A stretch of 61,477 nt of DNA from an uncultured Collinsella sp. (GTDB lineage: Bacteria; Actinomycetota; Coriobacteriia; Coriobacteriales; Coriobacteriaceae). Under the pieces are notes generated by a model that saw nothing but the letters and a program-made list of their open reading frames with translations, was not told where the DNA came from and searched no databases. The translations under genes and the position numbers were made by a program. The stretch spans positions 1 to 61,477 of the forward strand of contig UQLI01000009.1 in assembly GCA_900541715.1 (NCBI GenBank). Reading direction: 5' to 3'. Shown here piece after piece: positions 24,344 to 32,441 of the stretch (position 1 is the stretch's first letter; each line of letters opens with the position of its first letter).

Positions 24344-26020
24344 TTACGAGAGCGACGTTCTCAGCAACTCGTTGAAGAGTTTCGGGTTGCCCTTGCCGCG
24401 GCTCGCCTTCATGCACTGGCCCACCAAAAAGCCGATGACCTTCTGGTTGCCGTCACGATACTGCTGCGCCTGATTGGCACAGTTTGCCAGTACCTCGTCC
24501 ACAATCGGCTGCAGCGCGCCGGCATCGCTCACCTGGCGCATGCCACGCTCGTCGACGATCTTGTTGGGGTCGTCGCCGGTCTGAGCCATGGCCTCAAAGA
24601 CCTCGTGCGCCTGGTTGGAGCTGATGGCATCGGTCGCCAGCAGCTTGGCAAGCACTGCCACCTGAGCCGGCGCGATGCCGGACTCGGCCAGCGAGACGCC
24701 CGCGCCCTTAAGATAGGCGATCATCTCGTTCACCAGCAGGTTTGCGACCGTCTGGGCCTCCTTGCCGGCCATACCGGCAGCAGCGGCCTCAAAGAAGTCA
24801 GCAAACTCGGGGTCGCCGGCGATCTGCTCGGCATCGGCCGCCTTAATACCAAAATCGGCCTCAAAACGGGCACGCTTGGCATCGGGCAGCTCGGGAATCT
24901 CGCCACGGCAGCGGTCGATGAACTCGTCGTCCAGGTCGAACGGCGCCAGATCGGGATCGGGGAACAGGCGATAGTCGTCGGCCGTCTCCTTCACACGCAT
25001 GACCACGGTGCGCTTGCGGCTGGGCTCCCAGTGGCGGGTCTCCTGGTAGATAATGCCGCCCTCCTCGAGCACCTCGGCCTGGCGGCAGATCTCGTAGGCA
25101 AGGCCGTCATGCAGACTCTTAAACGAGTTGAGGTTCTTGAGCTCGGTCTTGGTGCCCAGCTTGGTCTCGCCGCGACGACGCAGCGACACGTTGCCGTCGC
25201 AGCGCATGGAACCCTTCTCCATGGAGCAGTCCGAAATGCCCAGCGTCACAAAGATGCGACGGAGCTTTTCCATAAACAGACGCGCTTCCTCGGGCGTGCG
25301 CAAGTCGGGCTCGGTGACGAGCTCGATCAGCGGCGTGCCGCAGCGGTTGTAGTCGACGAGCGACTCGGCCGCGGCGGTAATGCGGCCCTCGGCACCGCCC
25401 ACGTGCACCATCTTGGCAGCGTCCTCCTCCATGTGGATGCGCAGGATGCGGATGGGCACCGTGTAGGAACCGTCCTCGCGACGCTCGGGCATCTGCAGGT
25501 TGGACGCATCGTAGCTGGCCAGGTGACCGGCGCGCTGGTTGCCCTCGCGCATGGTCGACGTCATGGACGTGGACAGACCCTCGGCGTTGGCCGAAGCGCT
25601 CGCCAGGCTCTGGGCCTCGGCCTCGCCAAACGCGCAGTCGGGGCGCTCGGCGGCACCGCGACCGGTCACGTCCAAATCCAGGTGACCGTACATGGCAAAG
25701 GCGACCGGGCCCTGCGTGGTCTGAAAGTTCTTGGCCATGTCGGGATAGAAGTAGTGCTTGCGGTAGAACATCGAGTGGCGCTGGATCTCGCAGTTGGTGG
25801 CGAGACCGGCCTTGACGATGCTCTCGATGGCGCGCTTGTTGGGCACCGGCAGGGCGCCGGGCAGGCCCAGGCACACCGGACACACGTTGGCGTTGGGCTC
25901 GTCATCGTGGCTGAGCTTGCAGTTGCAGAACATCTTGGTATCGAGTGCGGTGAGCTCGGTATGGATCTCCAGGCCAATCACGGCCTCCCAATCCTGCAGG
26001 ACCTCGGAAAGCTCCTTCAT
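24344..26020 (-). CDS. gatB: Asp-tRNA(Asn)/Glu-tRNA(Gln) amidotransferase subunit B
   Basis: Kinase/transamidation subunit of GatCAB, which converts Glu-tRNA(Gln) and/or Asp-tRNA(Asn). 558 residues against the usual 475-480. The N-terminal VIGLEIHTEL, the zinc-site cysteines (FCNCKLS, CPVCLGLPG) and the C-terminal YqeY-like tail domain are present. An insertion of roughly 60 residues (about 121-190, rich in Ala, Ser and Glu) interrupts the segment before the conserved RIHMEEDAAK. The ATG overlaps the gatA stop (TAATG). The giant hairpin at 24199-24339 begins right after the stop. Confidence 0.95.
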   Translation of the reverse strand: MKELSEVLQDWEAVIGLEIHTELTALDTKMFCNCKLSHDDEPNANVCPVCLGLPGALPVPNKRAIESIVKAGLATNCEIQRHSMFYRKHYFYPDMAKNFQTTQGPVAFAMYGHLDLDVTGRGAAERPDCAFGEAEAQSLASASANAEGLSTSMTSTMREGNQRAGHLASYDASNLQMPERREDGSYTVPIRILRIHMEEDAAKMVHVGGAEGRITAAAESLVDYNRCGTPLIELVTEPDLRTPEEARLFMEKLRRIFVTLGISDCSMEKGSMRCDGNVSLRRRGETKLGTKTELKNLNSFKSLHDGLAYEICRQAEVLEEGGIIYQETRHWEPSRKRTVVMRVKETADDYRLFPDPDLAPFDLDDEFIDRCRGEIPELPDAKRARFEADFGIKAADAEQIAGDPEFADFFEAAAAGMAGKEAQTVANLLVNEMIAYLKGAGVSLAESGIAPAQVAVLAKLLATDAISSNQAHEVFEAMAQTGDDPNKIVDERGMRQVSDAGALQPIVDEVLANCANQAQQYRDGNQKVIGFLVGQCMKASRGKGNPKLFNELLRTSLS

Positions 26021-27534
26021 TACAGCTCGCCTCCCTTCCCGGCAAAATCGGGCGCGACGGAAAGCGCGGGCGCACCCGTAGCGGCATCGGCAAAGCCGCG
26101 CTCCAGGGCGCGAGCAAACGTGAGCAGCTGACGGTCCTTAAAGGCAGGTCCCACCAGCTGGGCAGAAACGGGCAGATGAGTATCCTCGCCCAGGCCCAGC
26201 GGCACCGAGATACCACCGTTGCCGCAAATGTTGAGCGAGATGGTGTACAGGTCGGAGAGGTACATCTGCGTGGGGTCGCTGATCTCGCCAAACTTAAAGG
26301 CCGTACGCGGCGAGGCGGGCATGAGGATGGTGTCCACCTTGGCATACGCGGCGTCGTAATCCTGCGTGATGAGCGTGCGGGCCTTTTGCGCAGCGTAGTA
26401 GTACTTGTCGTACACGCCCGAGCTCAGCAGGTAGGCGCCGAGCATCTGACGGCGCTTGGCCTCGGCACCAAAGCCGTGGGCGCGCGACAGCGAGCTCTGG
26501 TCGGACAGGTTGGCGCAGCCCTCCTCCTGGTAGCCGTAGCGAATGCCGTCGAAGCGGGCCAGGTTGGAGAATGCCTCGGCCGGGCCGATGACGTAGTAAG
26601 CGGCGATGGCGGCGTCCAGGTGCGGCAGGTCGACCTCGACCAGCTCGGCACCCTGGTTCTGCAGCTCCTGAGCGGCGCGCTGAACAGCGGCCTTGACCTC
26701 GGGCGTCAGGCCCTCGGCCTCCATAAACGCGGGGATGACGCCCACGCGCTTGCCCTCGATGCTGTCGTTGAGATGCTCGGTAAAGTCGACGCCGCAATCC
26801 TGGCTGGTGCAGTCGTACGGATCGTGGCCCGCGCCGGTAAGCGCGTTCATGGCCAGCGCGACATCCTCGACCGTGCGGCCGAAGGGACCCACCTGGTCGA
26901 GCGACGAGCCAAAGGCAACCACGCCGTAACGGCTCACGGCGCCATACGTGGGCTTAAAACCCACCACGCCGCACAGCGACGCCGGCTGGCGAATGGAGCC
27001 GCCGGTATCCGAGCCCAGCGAGAGCGCGACCTCGCCCGCGGCGACGGCGGCAGCGGAGCCGCCCGAAGAGCCGCCGGGCACGCGCTCGGTATCCCAGGGG
27101 TTGTTGGTGCGGTGGAACGCCGAGCTCTCGGTGGAGCTACCAAAGGCAAACTCGTCCATGTTGGCCTTGCCCATGGGCAGGCAGCCGGCATCGAGCATGC
27201 GCTGGACGCAGGTAGCGGTGTAAACGCTCTGGTAGTTCTCGAGCATGCGGGAAGCGCAGGTGGTGCGCGTGCCCACGAGGTTCATGTTGTCCTTGATGGC
27301 CAGCGGCACGCCCGCGAGCGGGGGCAGCGGCTTGCCTTCGGCACGGTCGGCATCCACGCGCGCAGCGGCCTCGAGTGCAAGCTCGGGCGCCACCTGCAGG
27401 AATGCCTGGACCCCGCCCTCGCGCGCCTCGATGGCGGCAAGGGAGGCCTGGGCCACCTCGGTAGCGGTAAAGTCGCCGGCGGCAACGCCCGCGGCGATCT
27501 GGGCGGCGGTAAGGGAATCGAAGCTTAGCGCCAT
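26020..27534 (-). CDS. gatA: Asp-tRNA(Asn)/Glu-tRNA(Gln) amidotransferase subunit A
   Basis: Glutaminase subunit that feeds ammonia to GatB. 504 residues, amidase-signature family: the Lys of AIKDN (Ser-cisSer-Lys triad, about residue 81) and the Gly/Ser-rich GGSSGGSAAAVAAGEV and GSDTGGSIRQPA segments carry both catalytic serines. Start ATG 27534 overlaps the gatC stop (TAATG), so gatC-gatA-gatB are coupled in the usual order. Confidence 0.97.
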   Translation of the reverse strand: MALSFDSLTAAQIAAGVAAGDFTATEVAQASLAAIEAREGGVQAFLQVAPELALEAAARVDADRAEGKPLPPLAGVPLAIKDNMNLVGTRTTCASRMLENYQSVYTATCVQRMLDAGCLPMGKANMDEFAFGSSTESSAFHRTNNPWDTERVPGGSSGGSAAAVAAGEVALSLGSDTGGSIRQPASLCGVVGFKPTYGAVSRYGVVAFGSSLDQVGPFGRTVEDVALAMNALTGAGHDPYDCTSQDCGVDFTEHLNDSIEGKRVGVIPAFMEAEGLTPEVKAAVQRAAQELQNQGAELVEVDLPHLDAAIAAYYVIGPAEAFSNLARFDGIRYGYQEEGCANLSDQSSLSRAHGFGAEAKRRQMLGAYLLSSGVYDKYYYAAQKARTLITQDYDAAYAKVDTILMPASPRTAFKFGEISDPTQMYLSDLYTISLNICGNGGISVPLGLGEDTHLPVSAQLVGPAFKDRQLLTFARALERGFADAATGAPALSVAPDFAGKGGEL

Positions 27535-27845
27535 TACTCGCTCTCCCCCTCTCCCAAAATGGACGGCACGCGGAAGTAGCGGTCGCGCGCGCTGCCGGCG
27601 TTTTCCAGCGCGACGTCGAGCGGCAGGTCGCGCTCGGGCTCGCGCAGGTCATCGCCCATCACGTTGGACAGGCTTCCGATGGGATGGAACGTGGGCTCCA
27701 CGTCGGGCAAGTCATATTGCAAGACGGGCTCGAGCATCTGGACGGCGTCGTTCAGGTAGGACGTCATCTGGGTGAGCTCGTCATCGGTCAGTGCGATCTT
27801 TGCGTACTCGGCGATGCCGCGCACGTCTTTCTCGCTGAGTGCCAT
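27534..27845 (-). CDS. gatC: Asp-tRNA(Asn)/Glu-tRNA(Gln) amidotransferase subunit C
   Basis: 103-residue helper subunit wrapping the GatA-GatB interface. The N-terminal helix (EKDVRGIAEYAKIALTDDEL) and the central DVEPTFHP motif fit the family. ATG 27845 is chosen over an upstream Met because of AAGGGAG just before it. First gene of the gat operon. Upstream, at 27927-28031, lie four copies of an RCGAAAACCRT-like motif. Confidence 0.93.
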   Translation of the reverse strand: MALSEKDVRGIAEYAKIALTDDELTQMTSYLNDAVQMLEPVLQYDLPDVEPTFHPIGSLSNVMGDDLREPERDLPLDVALENAGSARDRYFRVPSILGEGESE

Positions 27846-28025
27846 AGGCGCTCCCTTCCGCATAACAGTTAAACCGCTCTAGTATACAGGGCAACGCCGC
27901 TCGGAGCAGGTGCTTTACCTAAATGCAGCGAAAACGTAACGAGGGCGGCGGCTGGCAGGCGGCGGGCTGGCGGTTCTGCAGCGAAACCGTACCGTCCGTA
28001 GCGAAAACCATCCCGCCCACAACGA

Positions 28026-28090
28026 AAACCATCACAACATTCGACACTTTTCGCCAAAATCGCGATTTTCATCGAATGTTGTGATGGTTT
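28026..28090. repeat. CATCACAACATTCGA-family hairpin, copy 1
   Basis: Arms AAACCATCACAACATTCGA and its complement, with a foldable loop containing CTTTTCG..CGATTTTCATCG. Near-identical outer arms recur at 38868 and 43105. It lies directly before a CCACCACAAAGG-type hairpin, downstream of the sortase gene. Confidence 0.85.
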
Positions 28091-28101
28091 GGAAGCCCCC
28101 G

Positions 28102-28136
28102 ACCACCACAAAGGTGCCTGTCCCCATTGTGGTGGT
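28102..28136 (-). terminator. CCACCACAAAGG-family hairpin after sortase
   Basis: ACCACCACAA pairs with TTGTGGTGGT around GGTGCCTGTCCCCA. It is 14 bases after the sortase stop on the minus strand. One of five copies in this window, all just downstream of minus-strand genes, so probably a terminator-like repeat. This copy lacks a T tract. Confidence 0.65.
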
Positions 28137-28149
28137 TCTGGAGAATGTC

Positions 28150-29088
28150 TTATGCCGAGGCCTTGGCCTTGCGGCGCTTGCGGACCGCGTGGATCACGAT
28201 GTCCAGCAGCAACAGCACAATGGCCACGACCACGATGAGCACAGCAAACTCGCGCTTGCCCCAGTGGCGACCGGCCAGCGACTTTTGCTTGTCGACGTCC
28301 TTCTTGCTGTACTTGGTGCGCACGCAATGCACCAGCAGGCGATGGTCGTTCACGCCGTAGGGTGTGCAGGTGACGAGCGTCACCTTGTCGGCGCCGGGTT
28401 CGATGGTCAGCGACTCCATCTCCTCAGGCAGCACCACCTCGGAGTTCACCATCTTGTAGGCGAGCGTCTTGTTCATGGTGTGCAGCAGTACCAGGTCGCC
28501 GGGCTCCAGCGAATGGATGTCGTCGAACATGCTCAAATTGCGCATGCCCGAGTGCGCGGTGAGCACGCAATGCGTCGAGGTGCCGCCCACCGGCAGGCTC
28601 GTGCCCTCCAGGTGGCCGACGCCCGCCATGAGGACTTCTTCGCTCGTGCCGTGGTAGATGGGCATACTCACGTCGATGGAGGGGATCTCGACCCAGCTCA
28701 TCATGGGATCGCGGTCAAAGATGAGCTGCTGAGCGTAGGGCTCGATCTGGTCGGTGGGAAGCTCGGTGGCCTCGCCCGCCAGCTGCTCGTTAAAGGAGCG
28801 CGCCTGGAGCAGGATGCGCTCACGCTCCTCGGCAGACAGCGCGTCCACGGTGCTGGACACGGTGCTGATCTGGTTGAACACGCCCGAGGCCTCGAGCCGG
28901 TCCAAGATCCACGGCCAGGTCATAAGGCCCACGCCAATAAGGATGATGACGATGGTGATGAGCCGATCGGCCCAGCGCGGCAGTCGCTTGCGGCGGCGTT
29001 TGGACTTTGGTTGAGGTTTGGGCTGAGGGCTTGAGCCACCGTTGGCCGCGGCGTTATTGCTCTTCATATGTTTGGCGCCCTGCACCAT
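28150..29088 (-). CDS. Class C (pilus-assembly) sortase
   Basis: 312 residues. A charged cytoplasmic Lys/Arg-rich N terminus, a membrane segment (about 43-60), the sortase barrel with catalytic His179 (TAHSG), Cys241 (TLVTCTPYG) and Arg250 (NDHRLLV), and a second C-terminal membrane segment (about 285-305), the two-anchor layout of class C. A lid-like DP motif is DPM (128-130) rather than the usual DPW/F. ATG 29088 has GAGGAG 9 bp upstream; an in-frame ATG 7 codons later has none. It very probably polymerises the pilins encoded at 30693-37398. Confidence 0.92.
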   Translation of the reverse strand: MVQGAKHMKSNNAAANGGSSPQPKPQPKSKRRRKRLPRWADRLITIVIILIGVGLMTWPWILDRLEASGVFNQISTVSSTVDALSAEERERILLQARSFNEQLAGEATELPTDQIEPYAQQLIFDRDPMMSWVEIPSIDVSMPIYHGTSEEVLMAGVGHLEGTSLPVGGTSTHCVLTAHSGMRNLSMFDDIHSLEPGDLVLLHTMNKTLAYKMVNSEVVLPEEMESLTIEPGADKVTLVTCTPYGVNDHRLLVHCVRTKYSKKDVDKQKSLAGRHWGKREFAVLIVVVAIVLLLLDIVIHAVRKRRKAKASA

Positions 29089-29210
29089 CGCCGGTCACTC
29101 CTCTACAACTCAAGTTGTCTAAACAAATAATAGCCGATTAGCGAACTTCTGCCGCGGGTAACGCAGCTAGGACCGAAACGCCGCCTACGGTTCGAATTCT
29201 TGAAGGCCTT

Positions 29211-30179
29211 CTACAGCGCTTCTTGCCATGGATATTCCTTTCCAAACATGCGATCGACTTCGAGCTGAATTCGCTCATCGTCGATTGCCGCCAAAGATAG
29301 CGCAAGCGAAATGTCGTCGACGCGGGAGGAGTCGGCAAACACGGGCGCATAGCGCCACACTTGGATCATCGCCGTTTCGTTATCCGGCAACTCCCCGTCT
29401 GCGACTTCGAGATCGCCCAGTTGACGCCATGCTCTTCTTAAGACGGCCTTTTGTTCCATGCCCGGCGCAGCGAGCATCGAACGCGCAGCGAGCGCCGTCT
29501 CCCCGGCGTCAACAAGATAGTCGATCTGCGGCGTCTTCCTTGCAAAAAAGACCTTCGAGACAGGCGAGGAGAGCTCTGCCATGTGCTCGCTGAGCAGAAG
29601 ATCAACGGCAACAGGAAACACAACGACACGTCGCTCGCGACGCTCGCGCCTCGCGAGCCCCCTGTCAACAAGCTCGGTTATGGCCTCACTCGCACGGCTT
29701 ACCGAGATCCCAAGCGCACGACAAAGGTCATAGGGGCGATATGGCTCCTGGGCTGCTCCCCAGATTGCGGCAGCCTGCGCGTTGGGTGACATCTTGGTCG
29801 CGTGATTGTGAAACCAGGCACCGCCCCTCTCCGTGCAGGCTGTGCCCATAAATGGAAGAAAAGCCTGTCTACCTGGGCAGACAAAGGGAATCCCTTGTGC
29901 AACTAATGCTTTGCGCTGACGTGCATCGGCATCAGGAAACGAAACGACAACAGGAGTCTCCGCGCGCAAGGATAGCTGACTATAGACTCTCTTAGCCTCG
30001 GGAAGCCCGACGCCAGTAGGCAAACTTGCAAGCAAAAACGAAAAACCGTTTGCGTCAACAGCGCGGACCTCAATCGCCCGCAGATGCAGCGGCAAGCGTG
30101 CGGATCCAGGCCAAATTTTGGCCTTGGCGGAGAGGCCTAGTGCTTCTTGTAAGTAGATTAGCGCTTCGTTCATTTCCAT
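29211..30179 (-). CDS. Winged-helix DNA-binding protein (MarR/AbiEi-like regulator)
   Basis: 322 residues. The middle (about 150-205) reads as a helix-turn-helix (PYDLCRALGISVSRASEAITELVDRGL) with a basic wing (RRERRERRVVVFP). The N-terminal third has alternating beta strands (VVVSFPDAD, GIPFVCPGRQAFLPF) seen in MarR/AbiEi-like proteins; the C-terminal part is helical. ATG 30179 is preferred. There is no ribosome site; the TATAAT box lies about 30 bases upstream, so the mRNA may be almost leaderless. It sits between the sortase and pilin genes and may regulate them, but this is only positional. Codon use is less GC-biased than its neighbours. Confidence 0.6.
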   Translation of the reverse strand: MEMNEALIYLQEALGLSAKAKIWPGSARLPLHLRAIEVRAVDANGFSFLLASLPTGVGLPEAKRVYSQLSLRAETPVVVSFPDADARQRKALVAQGIPFVCPGRQAFLPFMGTACTERGGAWFHNHATKMSPNAQAAAIWGAAQEPYRPYDLCRALGISVSRASEAITELVDRGLARRERRERRVVVFPVAVDLLLSEHMAELSSPVSKVFFARKTPQIDYLVDAGETALAARSMLAAPGMEQKAVLRRAWRQLGDLEVADGELPDNETAMIQVWRYAPVFADSSRVDDISLALSLAAIDDERIQLEVDRMFGKEYPWQEAL

Positions 30180-30191
30180 CGTTTTCGTTTG

Positions 30192-30215
30192 ATTCCAGTT
30201 TATATTGGAATTATA
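30192..30215 (-). promoter_or_regulatory. Promoter -10 and operator-like dyad of the winged-helix gene
   Basis: ATTCCA and TGGAAT (30192-30197, 30206-30211) form a dyad that adjoins TATAAT read on the minus strand (30210-30215). A further dyad CGGAAT/ATTCCG lies upstream around 30225-30243. Suited to autoregulation; the -35 is not clear. Confidence 0.5.
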
Positions 30216-30306
30216 CATAATTTTCGGAATTAATGAGATTCCGTTCGTGCCTAAGCCTATATTTGAGTTTTCAGAATATCCCAGATCGGCGGGGCGATTC
30301 GGGATA

Positions 30307-30415
30307 CAATATCAATAGAAAACGACGCACCCCGCGTAAATGTTTGGGAGCGCGGGCGGCCTAGTTTTCAGCTTTTGTTAAATGCCCGGAATCCGACCCC
30401 CGGGCATTCTTATTT
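30307..30415 (+). ncRNA. Candidate small RNA with intrinsic terminator
   Basis: TACAAT (30305-30310) is followed 8 bases later by a symmetrical structure GAAAAC-CCCGCG ... CGCGGG-GTTTTC (30318-30369), then an intrinsic terminator (AATGCCCGG/CCGGGCATT, 30381-30408, followed by CTTATTT). No coding frame is convincing. No clear -35. The rest of the gap 30416-30552 holds a dyad CCACCGTCCG/CGGACGGTGG (about 30437-30536). Confidence 0.3.
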
Positions 30416-30552
30416 GCGCTTGTTGCGGCGCAAATGCCTTCCACCGTCCGCACTGCGCGTGCGCCTACGGACCTTAAACCGAACTTCATGCGAGTCAAGA
30501 AACGCGATGACGGATGAGTCCGCATCGGACGGTGGAGGCTGCCTGTGTTATC

Positions 30553-30592
30553 CAAAAAGAACGGGGCAAACTCCAGTGCGGAGTCTGCCCCG
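30553..30592 (-). terminator. Rho-independent terminator of the pilus operon
   Basis: On the minus strand CGGGGCAGACTCC pairs with GGAGTTTGCCCCG, followed by TTCTTTTTGG. It lies 101 bases after the major pilin stop. Confidence 0.88.
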
Positions 30593-30692
30593 AAAAGAGA
30601 ATAGCAAAGCAAGAACGTGGATGGACGAGAAAAGTGTCCGCAAGTCTCATGGCCATCACATCCCACCTGCCAAAGGGATGGGTGAGCGAGCG

Positions 30693-32333
30693 TTACTCCT
30701 GCTCGGACTCCTCAGCCTGCTTACGGCTGCGGATGAGGTGTGCCACGCCGATGCACAGCACCGCGCCACCAGCAATCCAAGTGAAGGTCACGCCGTTGAG
30801 ACCGGTCAGCGGAAGGCCAGAGCCCTTCTTGTTTTCAATGGTAATGGACATGACCGAACCATTTGCAGTACCGGGAGTGACCTTTTCGACGTCTTCGCCA
30901 ACGGCCAGCGTCGACAATTTGCCATTTTCATCATAGGTCGGCGTAACCGTAATCTGGAAGGGCGCGATAGTGTTGTAGCCCGAAGGAGTGGTCGTCTCGG
31001 CAATCTCATACGTACCCTTAACGAGGCCAGGGATTAAAACCTTGCCGCTCGTAGCATCGGTCATAAACTCAGAAGCATTTTCTTTAGTCTCGACAAGGGT
31101 CCCGTCATCCTTAAGCCATTTGCCAGCAGAGGCAGAGTCCCCGTTGTTAACGACTTTGACCTTAAAGCCAGCAGCAAGTTTTTTGTCCGTATTGCCTTCC
31201 TCAACCTTGGTAATATCCAAGCCGAAAACGTAGTCGGTGACTTTCTTCGGCGTAGAGGTGCCGGTGCCTTTACTCATGGGGTCGTTGGAGTAGACAAGCG
31301 TGACTTCGTTGGTGTTGCCGGTAGCCGTGTATTCAGCATCGCGAGTAAGCTTGGCCTTGTAGGTCACAACGACCTTAGAATTCTTGGTCAGGGTCACGTT
31401 CGAAGCCTTTGCAGCGGCCTTGAGGTCGGTAAAGGAAATCATCAGGTCATGGCCTGTAACCTTTTTGGAAGCATCCAAAGTATCCGTAAGCTTCACGTTG
31501 TAGTTATTTGTAGGCTGGACAGGCCGACCGTTAATAGTCACGGCAACGGAGCTCGGAATAGCCTCCAGTCCAACGGAAAGATGGTCATGGAACTCATATG
31601 TGTATGTGGTAAAGGTATCGATGTTATCGGCGACAGAGCCAGTCAACCTATATTCGATTTCCTCACCGATCTGGGAGTCGCTCACGTTTCCCCAGGTGCC
31701 GTTCTCTTTAACCTCCTTGTTGACGGTAGGAATGCTGGTCTTCTCGTTAATTTTGACCGCTTCATCGCCAACAACAGTGAAAATGGGGGCAGTGGCAGCT
31801 TCAACGCCTGTGACGGTAGAGGCGTCAGTCACAAAGAGCCAGTAGCCGTGTGAAAGGTTGTTAGCAACGCCATTCGAAGTGGTCGTGTAATCACTTGAAT
31901 CGTCCAGATTGGTCACCGCAGACACGGCAGCTGCAATCTTGTATGCAGCAGATTCAGATGCCACACGGAACTCTTCATCGGTACCCGTCACGTGTCCCTT
32001 GATCCATTCAGCAGCATCCTGAGCGGTGGCTATATTGGCACTAGGTTCGATTTCCGTAATTACCCCCTTAACAGCAGCTTCCACCTTTTCGTTTGCCCAT
32101 GTGATATTGCTCACAAGCGTCTTGCCATTCTCGTCCTTTACCACATTGGCATCGAAGATCTTGTAACCTTTAAAATCGGTAACGTTATTATTTGCGTTCT
32201 TGATGGTCACCGAGCCGGTCGCGGCGCCCTCAGCAAACGCCATGGTCACCGGCGCCATGACGCCGCCGAAGCTCAGCGCTGCAGTGAGGCCTGCCGTTAC
32301 TGCCAGGCGTGCGATGTTCTTGCTCATGCTCAT
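30693..32333 (-). CDS. Major pilin (LPxTG, Gram-positive sortase-assembled pilus shaft)
   Basis: 546 residues. Signal peptide (about 1-33, ending near MAFAEGA), an N-terminal domain, a putative pilin lysine motif (PTVNKEVKENGTW), Cna-B-like beta domains with an E-box (YEIAETTTPSGY) that promotes internal isopeptide bonds, and the cell-wall sorting signal LPLTG, a hydrophobic segment and Arg/Lys tail. ATG 32333 has AGAGGAAAAG upstream; a longer open frame has no ribosome site. Last gene of the operon and closest in layout to shaft pilins such as SpaA/FimA. The gap of 108 bases to the upstream gene allows separate dosage. Confidence 0.88.
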   Translation of the reverse strand: MSMSKNIARLAVTAGLTAALSFGGVMAPVTMAFAEGAATGSVTIKNANNNVTDFKGYKIFDANVVKDENGKTLVSNITWANEKVEAAVKGVITEIEPSANIATAQDAAEWIKGHVTGTDEEFRVASESAAYKIAAAVSAVTNLDDSSDYTTTSNGVANNLSHGYWLFVTDASTVTGVEAATAPIFTVVGDEAVKINEKTSIPTVNKEVKENGTWGNVSDSQIGEEIEYRLTGSVADNIDTFTTYTYEFHDHLSVGLEAIPSSVAVTINGRPVQPTNNYNVKLTDTLDASKKVTGHDLMISFTDLKAAAKASNVTLTKNSKVVVTYKAKLTRDAEYTATGNTNEVTLVYSNDPMSKGTGTSTPKKVTDYVFGLDITKVEEGNTDKKLAAGFKVKVVNNGDSASAGKWLKDDGTLVETKENASEFMTDATSGKVLIPGLVKGTYEIAETTTPSGYNTIAPFQITVTPTYDENGKLSTLAVGEDVEKVTPGTANGSVMSITIENKKGSGLPLTGLNGVTFTWIAGGAVLCIGVAHLIRSRKQAEESEQE

Positions 32334-32441
32334 CTTCTTTTCCTCTGCTTTCTGCTCGAATTCCATTTGATCTAAATCTGTCTGTCTGTGTCTTAGCATC
32401 TACTTCGCTACGTCTCGCCCCGCTCTCTGTGGGGCTGCCAG

